Shown here: in pieces, positions 1-12,501 of the stretch | Numbering within the stretch: position 1 is the first letter of the stretch | Layout of the letters: each line of letters starts with the position of its first letter | Assembly: GCF_023973825.1 (NCBI RefSeq) | Contig: NC_090123.1 | Span: 440,001-504,000, forward strand | Direction of reading: 5' to 3' | DNA: 64,000 bases | DNA from: Plasmodium brasilianum | Taxonomy: Eukaryota > Apicomplexa > Aconoidasida > Haemosporida > Plasmodiidae | Program-made: the position numbers and the translations under genes | The notes under the pieces: model-generated | Told to the model about the DNA's origin: nothing | Databases searched by the model: none | The model's input: the letters and a program-made list of their open reading frames with translations, nothing else

Positions 1-45
1 GAAATATAATATAGTAATATACAATATTGTAAAAAATAATATGCT

Positions 46-235
46 GAAATACAATATTGTGAAACATAATATTGTGAAACATAATACTGTGAAATATAAT
101 ATTGTGAAATATAATATTGTGAAACATAATACTGTGAAATATAATATTGTGAAATATAATATTGTGAAATATAATATTGTGAAATATAATATTGTGAAAT
201 ATAATATTGTGAAATATAATATTGTGAAATATAAT
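46..235. repeat. 15-bp tandem repeat array
   Basis: About a dozen head-to-tail copies of a 15-bp unit close to GAAATATAATATTGT, with C/T variants among the early copies. Degenerate copies reach the left window edge, so the array may extend outside. It lies downstream of the 3' end of the minus-strand gene at 402-3662. The unit is a multiple of three, which gives a spurious repetitive open frame. I see no gene in 1-401. Confidence 0.9.
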
Positions 236-401
236 ACATTACAAAATAATGTAATACAATATAATAAAATAAAATATGCTAATATAAAAAGCATCACGTG
301 AGGACACGTAATACGTTGTGCACATGGGAAAACAAATATGGAATATATAAATGCACAAATGTTTTCTTTTCCTCCTTTTTGTTCATTTTTCGCTTCTGTG
401 C

Positions 402-3400
402 TCACGATTTAGGCATCAAGGCTATGGTTTTCCTGCTCACTTTAGCCTCAAGTTTTTTTGACTTGCTTATTTTAATCCCGTTGGTAAGAATATGCTGAAG
501 TCCTCGTAAATATTCATATAACAATATAAGTGAGACTGCTTTAATTTGATCATTTTGTGTAAAACTAATTTTTAATAAAATATCAGGGTCTAATTCAAAA
601 TTTGTAGTTTTCCACAAAAGGATTTCATTAGGCCTAACTTTGGATGTACTTCCTTTTAATTCTCCTTTAATAATTGAGCCGTCATCAAATATGAACATGT
701 ACGTGCCATTTATTATATAGCTATGTAAACATAAGATGTCTATTAGATTATTCCAAGTTTTGTCTATATTTAAAAAAAATTTATTTTCAAATAAATGCAA
801 TATACATCCTTTATCCTGACCAAATAATATACAACTGTTGCTATGCCATTTTAAATGTGTAACTGTTTCTGTTTTTCTTTTAAAAAAAAAAAGTTCGCTA
901 TTATTTCGAATATCTATTATTATGATATCCCCTTCTTTTGTACTAATACAAAGAAGATACGAATTAATGCAAGGATAAAAGGAGCATAAGGATAATATTC
1001 CATGCTGCAAATAAATATAATCCTCACAAACTGTTATGTCGTACCTTTCATTTGTCGCTTCGGTTCCTTCAGTATGACTTTTGCAATGCCAGTTTTCGCC
1101 CTTTTTACCATTGATATGTGCTGTGAGAGTTGGCTCTTTTGCTTCTTCTTTTACTTCTTCTTTTACTTCTTCTTTGACTTCTTCTTTTTCCTTCTCTTTT
1201 TTATTTTCTTTTTTTTTATTTTTCTTTTTTCCTTCATTCGGATCGCTAATATTTTGACCTTCCACTCTGTCAACATGGTTCCCTTCTTTCGGACAGGGAG
1301 TACCCCTTTGGTTAACATGATCACAGCTCGAATGCATATCGTTTGTATAAACCATGCCAAAAGTTCTACAAGTAAAAATTCTTTTTTTTTTAAAAACCAA
1401 ATCTAAGGAACTATTACAGCCTTGAAAAGTAATGTTCATGGTTGGGGATCGTTTGAGAAAACTACTTATTTTGTTTTTATCCTTGTTCCACTCATTTAAG
1501 AGTACACTTATTATTTTCAATTTAAAATCGTTCGAACAAATAGCTAGTTTTAGAAAACGTTTGTTCTCTTGTACACATATTGTATAAGAGAAATCATTTA
1601 GCAGTTCTTTACTTTTATATGTGAATAGCCTTTTAAATTTGGACTTCAAAAGATTGTGTTCGATATATTTTGTAAAATCTATATATTTGTGTTCATTTTT
1701 TAATGAATAATACAATTTTTGAAAAAAATTATACTTAGAGATACCCAAAATAGATATCCTATTGCCTAATAAACATATTAACAGGTAAATATATTCTTTC
1801 CCTTTACGTTCTGATATACTATTCAATTTAATCCATTCCAGTTTTTTGCACATTTGATTAAGCTCGATGATATCAAAAAATATAGGCTTACCCAAATATT
1901 GAGATATGAAATAGATAAATACAAAATTTCTATTTTTTTTAAGTGAACTAAAAAACATAGAATTATCTAAATAACTACACACACTTATGCTTAATAAACT
2001 ACCATTAAATACTTTTCTACATTTAAATAAGAAATCATTTATTAGCTCGTTCGATATGTACTTATATATGTCATCTTTTTTTATACCTTCCTCTGATGTT
2101 GTTACATTGTAGTTGTAATCCTTTTCTTCTTCATCAGTACTCTTAACATCATTTTGTTTTTCACAGCCACTTAACATCCCATCTGGGAATTCATTTAACA
2201 GATGTGCGAGGAAATTTACAATATTAATACTATCGCTAAAGTCTAGATAAATTACTGGAGCGCAAAGACTCAGAAATATATTTTCTACTGTTAAGTCTTT
2301 ATCTATATGTACATTTAATTGATGCATAATATTGTTAATTGTTAGAAGTCCACTTTTATGCATTCCTCTTCCCTTTATTCTTTTTTCCCCTTCACCATAT
2401 GAATTGTTATCACTATACAAATAATTACATAATAATAAAAAATAAAAAAATTGTATAATCTCAGATATTAACACATAATTCTTATCATTTAAATAGAAAT
2501 AGTTCATCATGTTTATATTTCTTTTATTAGTAAAATGTCTTTTCAATTTAATTACAATTTCAGTAGTTACATCCATATAATTACTGGTACTATTCTCTTT
2601 CATATGGCATTCATTTTTTAATAATAGCTTTTTATGCCTCACCACATCTGATGGTTTGTTATCAAAAACGACTTCACTTCCAAATGGACACAAGGTTAAC
2701 TCTTTGTTGTTATATTCTATATTAATATTTTCAAAAAAGAAAATATTTTTCAAATTTTTACTGTCGTAATTTATTATACACTCAAAATGAATGCCTTCCT
2801 TTACGTTAACTGCGCTTTGCACTTCGTCATTTTGTTCCGCACTCACGGCACGTTTGATTACTCTACCGTTTCTGCTGTTCCCTCTGCATATATCACCTTT
2901 ACCATCTCTATCATCTCTGCTATATATGCCATTAGTGCAAATTTTATTTTCTTCCATTGGTTCTACACAGTTTATTCCCTTCTCAATTTCGCTAATTATG
3001 AATAAAGCGAACGTAACACCATCTTTGCATTTATCGCCATTTTCGTTACATTCATTACTTTCCTCTTTACCATTTTCGTTATTCAAATAACTGAAAAGGT
3101 CTAAATCATAATAATATTCTATCTGTTCCTTCAAAAAGGTCTTTATTCTATCGTTAATAGAATTTTTATATTTTTTTCTTTTTCTTTTATCAAAAGTTGG
3201 AACTATTACCTTATCGTTGTCATTCACCTTACAGCTCTTCATTTTCTTCTTCTTTTTCTTTTTCACACCATAATTTGTAAGCGTGTAACTAGAGTTATCA
3301 CACCAATCATCATTGTTGGAGGACAACTCGTATTCATTGTTCTCACTGAAGCAGCCTATGTAGTGATCGCTACCTCCATCCACGTATATATCACTACTAC

Positions 3401-3662
3401 CATCTATGTAATTGTGGCTTCCCCCCCCATGGTCATATTCCTCATTCTGACTCAACTGAGAGAGGTACTTTTTTCCTTTCCATTCACTGGCAAGAGTAAT
3501 CCCACTGCTTTCGCTAATTCCAATTTTCCTTAAATGATCTGTAGCTATATTTCCATTTATTGTAGCTGCTTTTTCTTTGCTTACATATTTTTTATATGAA
3601 AAGTTATCTCCATATTTTCTATACGTTTTGAAATTTGCTGATTTTCTTTTTCGTAATTCCAT
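402..3662 (-). CDS. Conserved-type Plasmodium protein with C-terminal WD40-like region, function unknown
   Basis: A single open frame of 1086 residues starting at an ATG. I do not recognise the family. The N-terminal third is charged and low complexity, with Lys-rich runs around residues 130-165. The middle is a long hydrophobic-patterned, probably helical region. A Lys/Glu block with repeated KEEV units separates it from the C-terminal 250 residues. That last part has alternating beta-strand-like segments ('LLCISTKEGDIIIIDI', 'THLKWHSNSCILFGQDKG', 'TYMFIFDDGSIIKG') resembling degenerate WD40 blades. The frame reads cleanly to a TGA at 402 and no intron is needed. A WD40-containing complex subunit, for example of a transcription or RNA-processing assembly, is possible but not shown. 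Confidence 0.85.
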   Translation of the reverse strand: MELRKRKSANFKTYRKYGDNFSYKKYVSKEKAATINGNIATDHLRKIGISESSGITLASEWKGKKYLSQLSQNEEYDHGGGSHNYIDGSSDIYVDGGSDHYIGCFSENNEYELSSNNDDWCDNSSYTLTNYGVKKKKKKKMKSCKVNDNDKVIVPTFDKRKRKKYKNSINDRIKTFLKEQIEYYYDLDLFSYLNNENGKEESNECNENGDKCKDGVTFALFIISEIEKGINCVEPMEENKICTNGIYSRDDRDGKGDICRGNSRNGRVIKRAVSAEQNDEVQSAVNVKEGIHFECIINYDSKNLKNIFFFENINIEYNNKELTLCPFGSEVVFDNKPSDVVRHKKLLLKNECHMKENSTSNYMDVTTEIVIKLKRHFTNKRNINMMNYFYLNDKNYVLISEIIQFFYFLLLCNYLYSDNNSYGEGEKRIKGRGMHKSGLLTINNIMHQLNVHIDKDLTVENIFLSLCAPVIYLDFSDSINIVNFLAHLLNEFPDGMLSGCEKQNDVKSTDEEEKDYNYNVTTSEEGIKKDDIYKYISNELINDFLFKCRKVFNGSLLSISVCSYLDNSMFFSSLKKNRNFVFIYFISQYLGKPIFFDIIELNQMCKKLEWIKLNSISERKGKEYIYLLICLLGNRISILGISKYNFFQKLYYSLKNEHKYIDFTKYIEHNLLKSKFKRLFTYKSKELLNDFSYTICVQENKRFLKLAICSNDFKLKIISVLLNEWNKDKNKISSFLKRSPTMNITFQGCNSSLDLVFKKKRIFTCRTFGMVYTNDMHSSCDHVNQRGTPCPKEGNHVDRVEGQNISDPNEGKKKNKKKENKKEKEKEEVKEEVKEEVKEEAKEPTLTAHINGKKGENWHCKSHTEGTEATNERYDITVCEDYIYLQHGILSLCSFYPCINSYLLCISTKEGDIIIIDIRNNSELFFFKRKTETVTHLKWHSNSCILFGQDKGCILHLFENKFFLNIDKTWNNLIDILCLHSYIINGTYMFIFDDGSIIKGELKGSTSKVRPNEILLWKTTNFELDPDILLKISFTQNDQIKAVSLILLYEYLRGLQHILTNGIKISKSKKLEAKVSRKTIALMPKS

Positions 3663-4896
3663 ATTTGTTCATAATTAAATATTCATGTTCAGCTCTTTTA
3701 TATATTAACCCTCAATTGTTCTCATCTCATTAGTTCGCACAAAAAAAAAAAAAAAATATATTCATCTTTATATAACTTATAAAAAACAAGGACAACGAAA
3801 AAAAAAATAAATACCACTAATGTTTAGTAGCTTATGTACTTTGAGGAAGCACAAAATTTAATGAATACTTTTACAATAATTACTAATAAGAGTTATAAAT
3901 AATGATACGAATGCCCCTAGCCCAGTTACTATTTCCAGAAATTTGTTAATATAAAAAAAAAAAAAAAAAGGGTTAACATATGTATTAACAGTTAATACAA
4001 CAACATTTCGAATAAGTAGGGAAGCAATTGAAAAGTCATGATACGTTTCGTAATTTTAGCAATTTTGAAATTGTAATCATTTATGCAAATTTGGTAAATT
4101 TCAAATTTTCCTTTTTTAAAATTTTCAAAAAAAAAAAAAAAAATTCGATTATTTAATTTTTACGTTTAATTATTTTTTTTATTTTTTCGAGCAATTCCAA
4201 GCAGAGCCTTTCGGATGAAAAGTTCACTTGGCAAATTGCCTCATTTCAGAAAACGTCCAAAAATGTCGCAAAATATGTCATAAATAAATATAAACGAATA
4301 AATATATGAACATATACATATATACCTACATGCGTACATGTATACATATATATATATATATATATATGTAATACCCTAATGGAAAATTTTTACAAAATTG
4401 GCTGAAAATATATCAGTTATGCCGCTGTCTGTCATTCCGGAATGTAGAGAAATGAACGTGTGCCAAATTTGCCGTTACAAAATTTTAGTCTAAACAGGAA
4501 AAAAAAAGAATCAATAAAAAAAAAAAAAAATGTCATTTATATTTTTTCGCTAAAGTATTATCCCTTAATTATTTTGAAAATTGAAGAAGAGAAGAAGCGT
4601 ATATCAACCTAGTTGGTATGTTCATATATGTACTTATGTTAATACATACATGCATACATACATACGTACGTACAAGTGATCTTATATATTTTTGCGCAAA
4701 AACGTACGCGAGTACTATTAAATACACTGTGCTCGTGTTATCAACGAGTGAACAGAACGGATATAAGCTACAAATACACGTTGTACATTTTTCTCAGCAG
4801 AAAATATCTTATTTTAACATAAAAAAAAAGACATATATAATAGATATATAAGAATTTTAACAATAATTTTCAGCCATATGTGTAAAAGCCCAACTT

Positions 4897-5111
4897 TTAT
4901 TTTTTTTATTTTATTTATTTTATTTATTTTATTTATTTTATTTTATTTATTTTATTTTTTTTATTTTATTTTTTTTATTTTATTTTTTTTATTTTATTTC
5001 ATTTATTTTATTTATTTTATTTTATTTATTTTATTTTATTTATTTTATTTTTTTTATTTTATTTTATTTATTTTATTTTTTTTATTTTATTTATTTTATT
5101 TTATTTTTTTT
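4897..5111. repeat. (TTTTA)n-like low-complexity tract
   Basis: Imperfect runs of TTTTA and TTTA, uninterrupted by G or C except for a single C near 5000. The apparent Phe/Leu/Tyr open frame across it is a composition artefact. Confidence 0.9.
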
Positions 5112-6025
5112 AAATATGATTATCAATCGCTTTTCATTTTTGTCATACACCTTTCATATCATAATTTTTGTTAATCTTATGATATTACCTCTACATAACT
5201 ATATCATTTTTTGATGTTGCTTGGTATTCTTTATTTGTGTCTTTTTTTGGTTTATGTTTGTATAAAATTATCGTGCGCATATACATGTACATATATATAT
5301 TCATTCCAACGGGTATGATTTAATTTTTTTTTTTTTTTATCCTTGTTAATATTCATTTTCGTACAAATTGGACCTTCCAATGACTATCAATTACGACAGT
5401 TTTAGCACAAAATAAGGTTTACACACGTAATGACGTATGTGCAAATAGACGTTCGAATATGAACTCCTATTTTGCTTTATATGTATTATATACATTTGGC
5501 ACATGTAAATACAATGCCTAAAAAGTAATGCTTTACACTATATACAGCACCCTAATGATACTATTTGCACTACAAAAACAAAAAAATTAAATCCTTTATT
5601 GATGGCATATTCGAGTGGGAAAAAACAAAATATGATAAAAATAAGCTCATTCAAGACTTTTTATCTTTACTAATCAAAATTTTTATTTTGTTCGTAAAAT
5701 TCTTACATGCGCAATTGCTGCTCATGTATTTTATATTTTACCGCGATTTTCTTCTTTTCTTTATTTCTTCATTCTAAAATTAAAATGTACCATATGGGAA
5801 ATTAAAAAATTTACATTAATTAAAAATAAAGTTTTATAAAATTATTTATAATTATAATTTGTTAAGTTATATATGTATGTACGTATATATTACGGGCGTA
5901 TATATCACGTACGCATGGGTACATTTTAAATTTCACAAAACTGAAATATGCAATAAAAAATGGGTTGATGCTAATTCTTAAATAATAGATATTTCCAGTA
6001 TGTACATGATCACCTATAGTCTATA

Positions 6026-6028
6026 TAC

Positions 6029-6118
<90 letters not shown>
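6026..6118. repeat. (AT)n microsatellite
   Basis: Nearly pure alternating AT over about 90 bp, with a few A or C interruptions. Confidence 0.9.
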
Positions 6119-6120
<2 letters not shown>

Positions 6121-6899
6121 GCGTATGTCGATGTACACAGGCATGATTACATATATACATAATGTTTAAGCTGGCATTTTCTTTTAAAATTATAACTGTG
6201 TATGGAGGGGTATATATATGAAAAAGGAGGGAAAATAAATAAATGTATAAATAAATGCATGAATGATTGAATAATCCAGTGAATGTAAAACCAGCGCGAT
6301 TAAATCGCAATTAATTCTGCATAATAAAATAAAAAGTAAAAATACAATACGTGCAATGCGTACACGTACATTCGTATATGCAGTCTTGTACACTAAAGGA
6401 AGGGGTAAAAAAAAAAAAAAAAAAAAAAAAGAATATAATTATAAATATGAATGTAAATATAAATATGGCTATAAATATCTCTCTTTTCACATCTTCATTC
6501 CTTATATATTCACATAATTATGCATTTCTGTATTAATATTCATTATATACAATGACGTAGGCATGCGTATAAATTGGTACGTGAGGAGAGTAGTACACTT
6601 GCGTGTGCTACTATTTGTGTACAATAAATTTTTTTGAATTTTTATAGTTTTACCATTATTTTTATTTTAATTTTTTTTTATTTTTTTTTATTTTTAATTT
6701 ATTATTTTACTATTTTTTTTTTTTTTTATACTTTTTTTTCAATTTTATTCAATTTTTTTCATATTTTTTTGCTTTTTTTTTCGACGTTTTGAACCCCCTG
6801 AGCAACCCCTTTGGCTGCCGGGGTACACGTGCATACATATTGTATATAATACATATATATATCATACCCACCTTTATTTTTTTTCTTTTTTTTCTGTTG

Positions 6900-9800
6900 T
6901 CACTTTCTAGAGCTATTTACCATATGGTTGAGCTTCTTCGCCTGTTTGTTTGTCAAAGTGGACGAAGCCAAATTACTCAAATAGGATTGGTCTAGCGAAT
7001 TTATTAAGGAGGCAATTTTCTTGTTACATTCACTATCTGAAAAATCGGTTTCATATATTGTTAAAAAGATTTCGATAATTTTGGCTGTGTTTGAATTATC
7101 TTTTCCAAATAAAAGAGGATGATTTTGTGAAACTAAATCAATTAAATTTTTGTGAACCCTCCTACCCTCTGCATCATCTTCTTTAATTGGTAAATTGTTT
7201 AACCAAACTTTAATTAACTCTTCTGCATTGTTAAACTTAGATGTATGCATTAAGACAACATCCCCCAAGGCAGCTACAGCATTATCGATTGCTGAAATAA
7301 ATTCCTTTGGTTTCTTACTTGATGTATTTTGATGAATTAACTTTAAAAGATACTCAACAGCAATATTTGCATATTTGTTGAAGGATTCAATTTTTGCTGC
7401 TTGTATAACTCCGTAGCATGCAGCTTGTTTTACTTTATCATCCGTATGATTAATGTTAAGAAGCAATGGGTTCATAAAATACTCCCATAAACATACACTA
7501 TTTTCTTGTAAAAATTCTAATAAATCATCACATACATACAGTGCTAAAGCTACATCTTCGGCATTAGGTGAACTCAAATAATTATTAATAAAAGCAATAC
7601 ATATTTCACAACATGTATTTAAGAATTGAGTAGAATGATATTTAATTAGTACACCTAATATATCTAATAGATTTGTCCTATAATTTTGTTCTAATTCTTC
7701 TTCTCTATCAATTATTAATAATTCATCTTCATCTACATCTTCATTATTTTTTTTTTGATTATATACAATTCTTCTATCTGTTGAACATTCTAATAATTTA
7801 AATATTTGATTAAAAAACAGCTTTAATGTACCATCTGGTAACACATTTGCACCTGCCTTTTGCAAACACATGTATAACCCATTCGATTCAATAATCATAA
7901 CGTCCAGTATATACTCATAGTTATCATCTAACTTAGTCTCTGATAAACTTTTTAACACCTTCTCAGCTGCTGCCGTTAGAATTGCATGCAACATAGTTTT
8001 GTTGTTATCAGTTTTTTCTGATAAAATTCGTGCTGCTTCTATTAATTCACTAATAGCCGTTAAAGCCTTTTGCTTTATTTCATCCGACAATTCATAATTC
8101 AACATAGGTAATACTGCTGTTGCTGTAGCTTGTATGTAGTCTTTATAATTTTCCTTTAACACTTCTATGATGATTATTAATAAGTCAAGTGCTTTTTCTT
8201 GATCTTCAAGTAATGATGTTTTCAAACCTACATATTGTCCATTTGACATCATAGTAATAGTTAAATCTTCTTCATCATCTGTTAATGGTTTTGGTAAAAC
8301 AGATAAAAGAGATAGTATAGTAGGCACAATACTACTCAAATAGGGGTAAAAATCATTTCCTAATGCTCTGCATATACGACCAATAGCTTCTTGAATATAT
8401 TCTTTAACAGTATCATCTGGATCCATTTTCGTACTACTAATTTGTAATAATGCATTCATACATTCTTTTGCATCATCTATGAATATTTCTTTACCTACTG
8501 ATAAACCAATAATAGATATACATTCGATAGCTTTTCCCCTACATGTTCTTTCTTCTTCGGACACAGCTTTTTGTATAATATCTTTCATCATTGGAACAAC
8601 TGTGGAGTAGTATTTTAAAAAATCTTCTTCAATAACACCAGCAATGACAGCAATAGCTGTAACAGCTTGTTCACGTACTAACAAATAATTCGAAGAGTTT
8701 AATTTTTGTAGCAATATATCTATAATCATATCAGCAAAAGGTAGTAAAGAAACTTTATCTAATTCTTCTGCATAATTAACAAAAGCTGCAGTAGCATGAG
8801 ACTGAACTCTCAAATGTACATCATTCATTGTAGTTATTAATGCAGTTATTATTCTTCTTGGATATTCCTTTTGTACATATGGTTGATGATCTAACGATAT
8901 TTGTCCTATCGCTTGACAAGCAGCATATCTAACTCTCACATCTTGATCTAATAAAACTTGTAATAGCATCTTTATCACATGCTCTAATTGCTCTTCTATT
9001 TCATCTTCTGGTAAATACTCAATAGTTTGTGCTATGGCCATAATAGCTACATATTTATGTTCCCATGTATTTTTCATCAAAAACTCTGATACCTTATTAT
9101 ATAAGATATGAATAAATTCAGCTTCTTCAATTTCACTAAATGCTTTTCCTACTCGGTCTAATGATTCTTCACCAATATCATATAATTCTTGGTTGTCATC
9201 CTTTCCTTCTTTAATAGAATTCATCCATTCGTTAAAACAATCATTATTTATATCTAACATAAATAACATAGATAAATGTATAATTTTTTCTACAAAATGT
9301 GGAACAGATAAAGCCATTTTTGGTCTTCTCTCTGGAATAGTAATAAGTGCTTCAATACTCAACGATTTTAAGCTATTATCAAAATCATAATTTAATTCAT
9401 TCTCCTCCTTCATACATATACTAAATAATATATTACATAAACTTGATATATGTTTAGAAAAAAATTTTGCATTGTAATCTATCATTTTCCCAATAGACTG
9501 AAGGACCTTTTCACATTCTTCTAAAACTGATATATCTGAACAGCTATTCTTAACCATCAAATTTAAAGATTGTAATATTAATGGTATACATCCTTGTACA
9601 CTTTTTATTAATGATAAACTACTATTATCTTCTACAATGCATGATATTAAATTTATACATTCCCCTCTAACTTGTACACTTGATGAATTTAATCCCTTCA
9701 TACAAACTGCTGAAATAATGTCTTGTTTCCCTTCTAATTCATCTGGTATACAACTTAAAATACCTCCTAATATTTTATATCCACTAATTAATACATCATT

Positions 9801-10274
9801 ATTATTAGAATTACAAAACTCAAATGTAACTGATAATAATTCTGGCCATTGATTATTTATAAGTAGCTTAGACGACAAATCAATTATATTATTACATAAA
9901 TTATTTCTTACTATTTTATCTGTTTCTGTACTTAAATTACTAATAAGCTCAGACTTTACAATATTTTTTAAATTTTCTGGTAATATATCCCAATAATTTT
10001 CTTCATCTGCATTTAATACAGAATTATCGTTTTTTTCCTTTTCACCTGAATCCACATTAGCGGACTTAATATACGCTCGGAATATATTCCTTATCAATAT
10101 AGCACATTGTAACCTTACTTGACTATCCTTATGACTCTTTAACAACTTAAGTATTGACAACACTGTATTATTTAAATCATTCTTTTTATAAAAATTTAAT
10201 GTATTCTCACATTCATTTCTTATATGACTATCTGAGCTGCTTAACCCCTCAATTATTTCCACAATTTTTTCCAT
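6900..10274 (-). CDS. Karyopherin beta (importin-5/Kap121-type nuclear import receptor)
   Basis: A single-exon frame of 1124 residues, the usual length (about 1100) for importin-5/RanBP5/Kap121. It is built almost wholly of HEAT-type antiparallel helical pairs. Recognisable importin-5 segments include 'WEHKYVAIMAIAQTIEYLPED' near residue 395, 'DQDVRVRYAACQAIGQISLDHQP' near 435 and 'RVQSHATAAFVNYAEELDK' near 485. An acidic insertion (KKNNEDVDEDELL) lies near 850. Such receptors bind cargo signals in the cytosol, cross the nuclear pore and release cargo on RanGTP. The start ATG is preceded by stops and by AT-rich DNA. P. falciparum has, from memory, a karyopherin beta of almost the same size in this order. 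Cargo is not predictable from sequence. Confidence 0.95.
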   Translation of the reverse strand: MEKIVEIIEGLSSSDSHIRNECENTLNFYKKNDLNNTVLSILKLLKSHKDSQVRLQCAILIRNIFRAYIKSANVDSGEKEKNDNSVLNADEENYWDILPENLKNIVKSELISNLSTETDKIVRNNLCNNIIDLSSKLLINNQWPELLSVTFEFCNSNNNDVLISGYKILGGILSCIPDELEGKQDIISAVCMKGLNSSSVQVRGECINLISCIVEDNSSLSLIKSVQGCIPLILQSLNLMVKNSCSDISVLEECEKVLQSIGKMIDYNAKFFSKHISSLCNILFSICMKEENELNYDFDNSLKSLSIEALITIPERRPKMALSVPHFVEKIIHLSMLFMLDINNDCFNEWMNSIKEGKDDNQELYDIGEESLDRVGKAFSEIEEAEFIHILYNKVSEFLMKNTWEHKYVAIMAIAQTIEYLPEDEIEEQLEHVIKMLLQVLLDQDVRVRYAACQAIGQISLDHQPYVQKEYPRRIITALITTMNDVHLRVQSHATAAFVNYAEELDKVSLLPFADMIIDILLQKLNSSNYLLVREQAVTAIAVIAGVIEEDFLKYYSTVVPMMKDIIQKAVSEEERTCRGKAIECISIIGLSVGKEIFIDDAKECMNALLQISSTKMDPDDTVKEYIQEAIGRICRALGNDFYPYLSSIVPTILSLLSVLPKPLTDDEEDLTITMMSNGQYVGLKTSLLEDQEKALDLLIIIIEVLKENYKDYIQATATAVLPMLNYELSDEIKQKALTAISELIEAARILSEKTDNNKTMLHAILTAAAEKVLKSLSETKLDDNYEYILDVMIIESNGLYMCLQKAGANVLPDGTLKLFFNQIFKLLECSTDRRIVYNQKKNNEDVDEDELLIIDREEELEQNYRTNLLDILGVLIKYHSTQFLNTCCEICIAFINNYLSSPNAEDVALALYVCDDLLEFLQENSVCLWEYFMNPLLLNINHTDDKVKQAACYGVIQAAKIESFNKYANIAVEYLLKLIHQNTSSKKPKEFISAIDNAVAALGDVVLMHTSKFNNAEELIKVWLNNLPIKEDDAEGRRVHKNLIDLVSQNHPLLFGKDNSNTAKIIEIFLTIYETDFSDSECNKKIASLINSLDQSYLSNLASSTLTNKQAKKLNHMVNSSRK

Positions 10275-11109
10275 TCCTCCTTACCTCTTTTCACCGTGCT
10301 ATATAAGTATGTGTATATAAGTGTATATCTCTATATTACCTATATGTATATGCCCAAATGTATATATTTACATATACATATGTATACACATACATACATG
10401 CGCATAAACCGCGTCCTTCGAAAACATGCACCGATCGATGCTACGTACCTATACTACAGTTACAAGAAAATGTAAATAAACGGCTTATACACATACGCAT
10501 GCGTGCGTGCAGGTATATACACACATATATACATACATATATTTATATAACTGCGTAAGCGCTCATACACATAACGTATAACACATAACTACAGTCGTGG
10601 CGATGATAGTAATAATGCTGTGCTCAGATATTGCAAAACTATTCAAAATGTATACATATAACAACCTCTTCTTCCCTTTGCATACATAAATAAGCTCATT
10701 TACAATTTTATGCTGTTCCTACGTGTGCACATGAAGTGGCTATATTTAAACCAATGCGTATATGTATATAGGTACATAAAAATATATGTATATATATGTA
10801 TATTTATATGCATGCACAGGTATATCCCTATGGAATTATATTTTCAACTCTTTAATAACTTGAATGAATTCCTTTTTAATTATGAACACATGTATATTTA
10901 TATTTATGTACATAATTATGCATAAACATGTAAGCAGAGGCATATATATATATATATATATACTTTTGGATGGTATTCCAACTTTTTAAAAATAAATACT
11001 CCTTTATTTTTTTAATTTTTTTAATTTTTTTTATTTTTATTTATTTTTATTTTATTTATTTTATTTTTTTAATAACTTTATAAATAATAAATAATAAATA
11101 AATGAATAA

Positions 11110-11155
<46 letters not shown>

Positions 11156-11529
11156 TAACACTGCCGTTATTTTGAAAAAAATTGCAAGGGTAAATATATA
11201 TTTACATATACAATATTATACATTTGAATAAATGGTAAAAAAAAAATTGTAAAAAATTTTTATATTTCTATCGCATGTAAATATAATATTAAAAAACGTA
11301 TGGATTACAATGTAATAAAAGAGGATAGTATGTTATATATATTTTATATATATATATATATATATATGCATATATATATAATATAATACAAGGATATGAA
11401 AATGAAAAAAAATAAAAAATTATAAAAAATTATGTAAAAGTAGTTATATCTACATTACAGAAATGTATACGTATAAATAATATATATAAGCACATTTATG
11501 TAAAATATATATATATACTTTTTATATAC

Positions 11530-11561
<32 letters not shown>

Positions 11562-12420
11562 TTAAGGTAAAAAAAAAAAAAAAAATATATTTTAAAGGTT
11601 TCAATCTTCAATAAATAACGGTGTCAAAAATAAAAAATTATGCTAATAAGCTTAACAAAAATAGAAATTATTAATAAAACGTTTACTATTACGCTTACTT
11701 GTTTAAATGGCACATACGTACATAGTATGTACATAAAATATGTATACAATATGTATGCAATATATATACATATATATATAATATATATATATATGTTATA
11801 AGCTTTATATTTTTGTATATGGATATATATAAAAACATATTTATATGCATATATATATACATATACGAATGTACGTGTATTTTTAAGTACATATAAGCAC
11901 ATATACATGTTTATACATATATGCATTAATTATATTTAAATATTTCACAAAAACTTCTATATAAATGACATATTTACTACATTTTGGATGTTTACTTTTT
12001 TTTTTTTTTTTCAACGGTATATACCAAAAAGAAAAGAGCACTCTAACAAAATTATATATTTTATATGTATAATTAAACTGAAAGCATTCATTAAAAAAAA
12101 AAAAAAAAAAGGCATGTGCTCTTTTTATTTTTTTATTTTTATTAATATATATTTTTTTTTTTCCTTCATATGTATATATTGTATCCCCTTATCTTTGTGA
12201 GTGAAGTGTATGTTGCAAATATTACCATAATATTATATATAAATATATTATTTATACTTTTTATATTTGTACCCTATAATTGTATATTTTGCTTTAATTA
12301 TATATTGAAAATTAATTTTTTTATTTTATGCATTATTATGTTACTACACAAGGGAAGTTACTATAGGCATGAAAAATTTACATTTACAATTTGATTTGTA
12401 TGTGCGTACGTATGTATGTA

Positions 12421-12426
12421 TAATAT

Positions 12427-12499
<73 letters not shown>

Positions 12500-12501
12500 A
12501 T
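12421..12501. repeat. (AT)n microsatellite
   Basis: Alternating AT with two short interruptions, flanked by TATG steps. Confidence 0.85.

Larger units (their letters stand above)
3663..6899. other. Intergenic spacer between two minus-strand genes
   Basis: This 3.2-kb spacer is upstream of the WD40-like gene and downstream of the karyopherin gene. It holds poly(A) and poly(T) tracts, a (TTTTA)n-type tract at about 4897-5111, and (AT)n runs at about 4347-4367 and 6026-6118. An open stretch at 5565-5777 has fairly complex sequence but no ATG at its front and no usable acceptor, so I do not call it. Promoter elements of the 402-3662 gene should lie near 3663-4600, but I cannot identify one. Confidence 0.6.

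Noticed and set aside
5565..5777. A 70-residue plus-strand frame of fairly mixed composition
   Set aside because: It starts with TTG, has an upstream stop 18 bp before, no acceptor AG in between and no ATG at the front. No family pattern.
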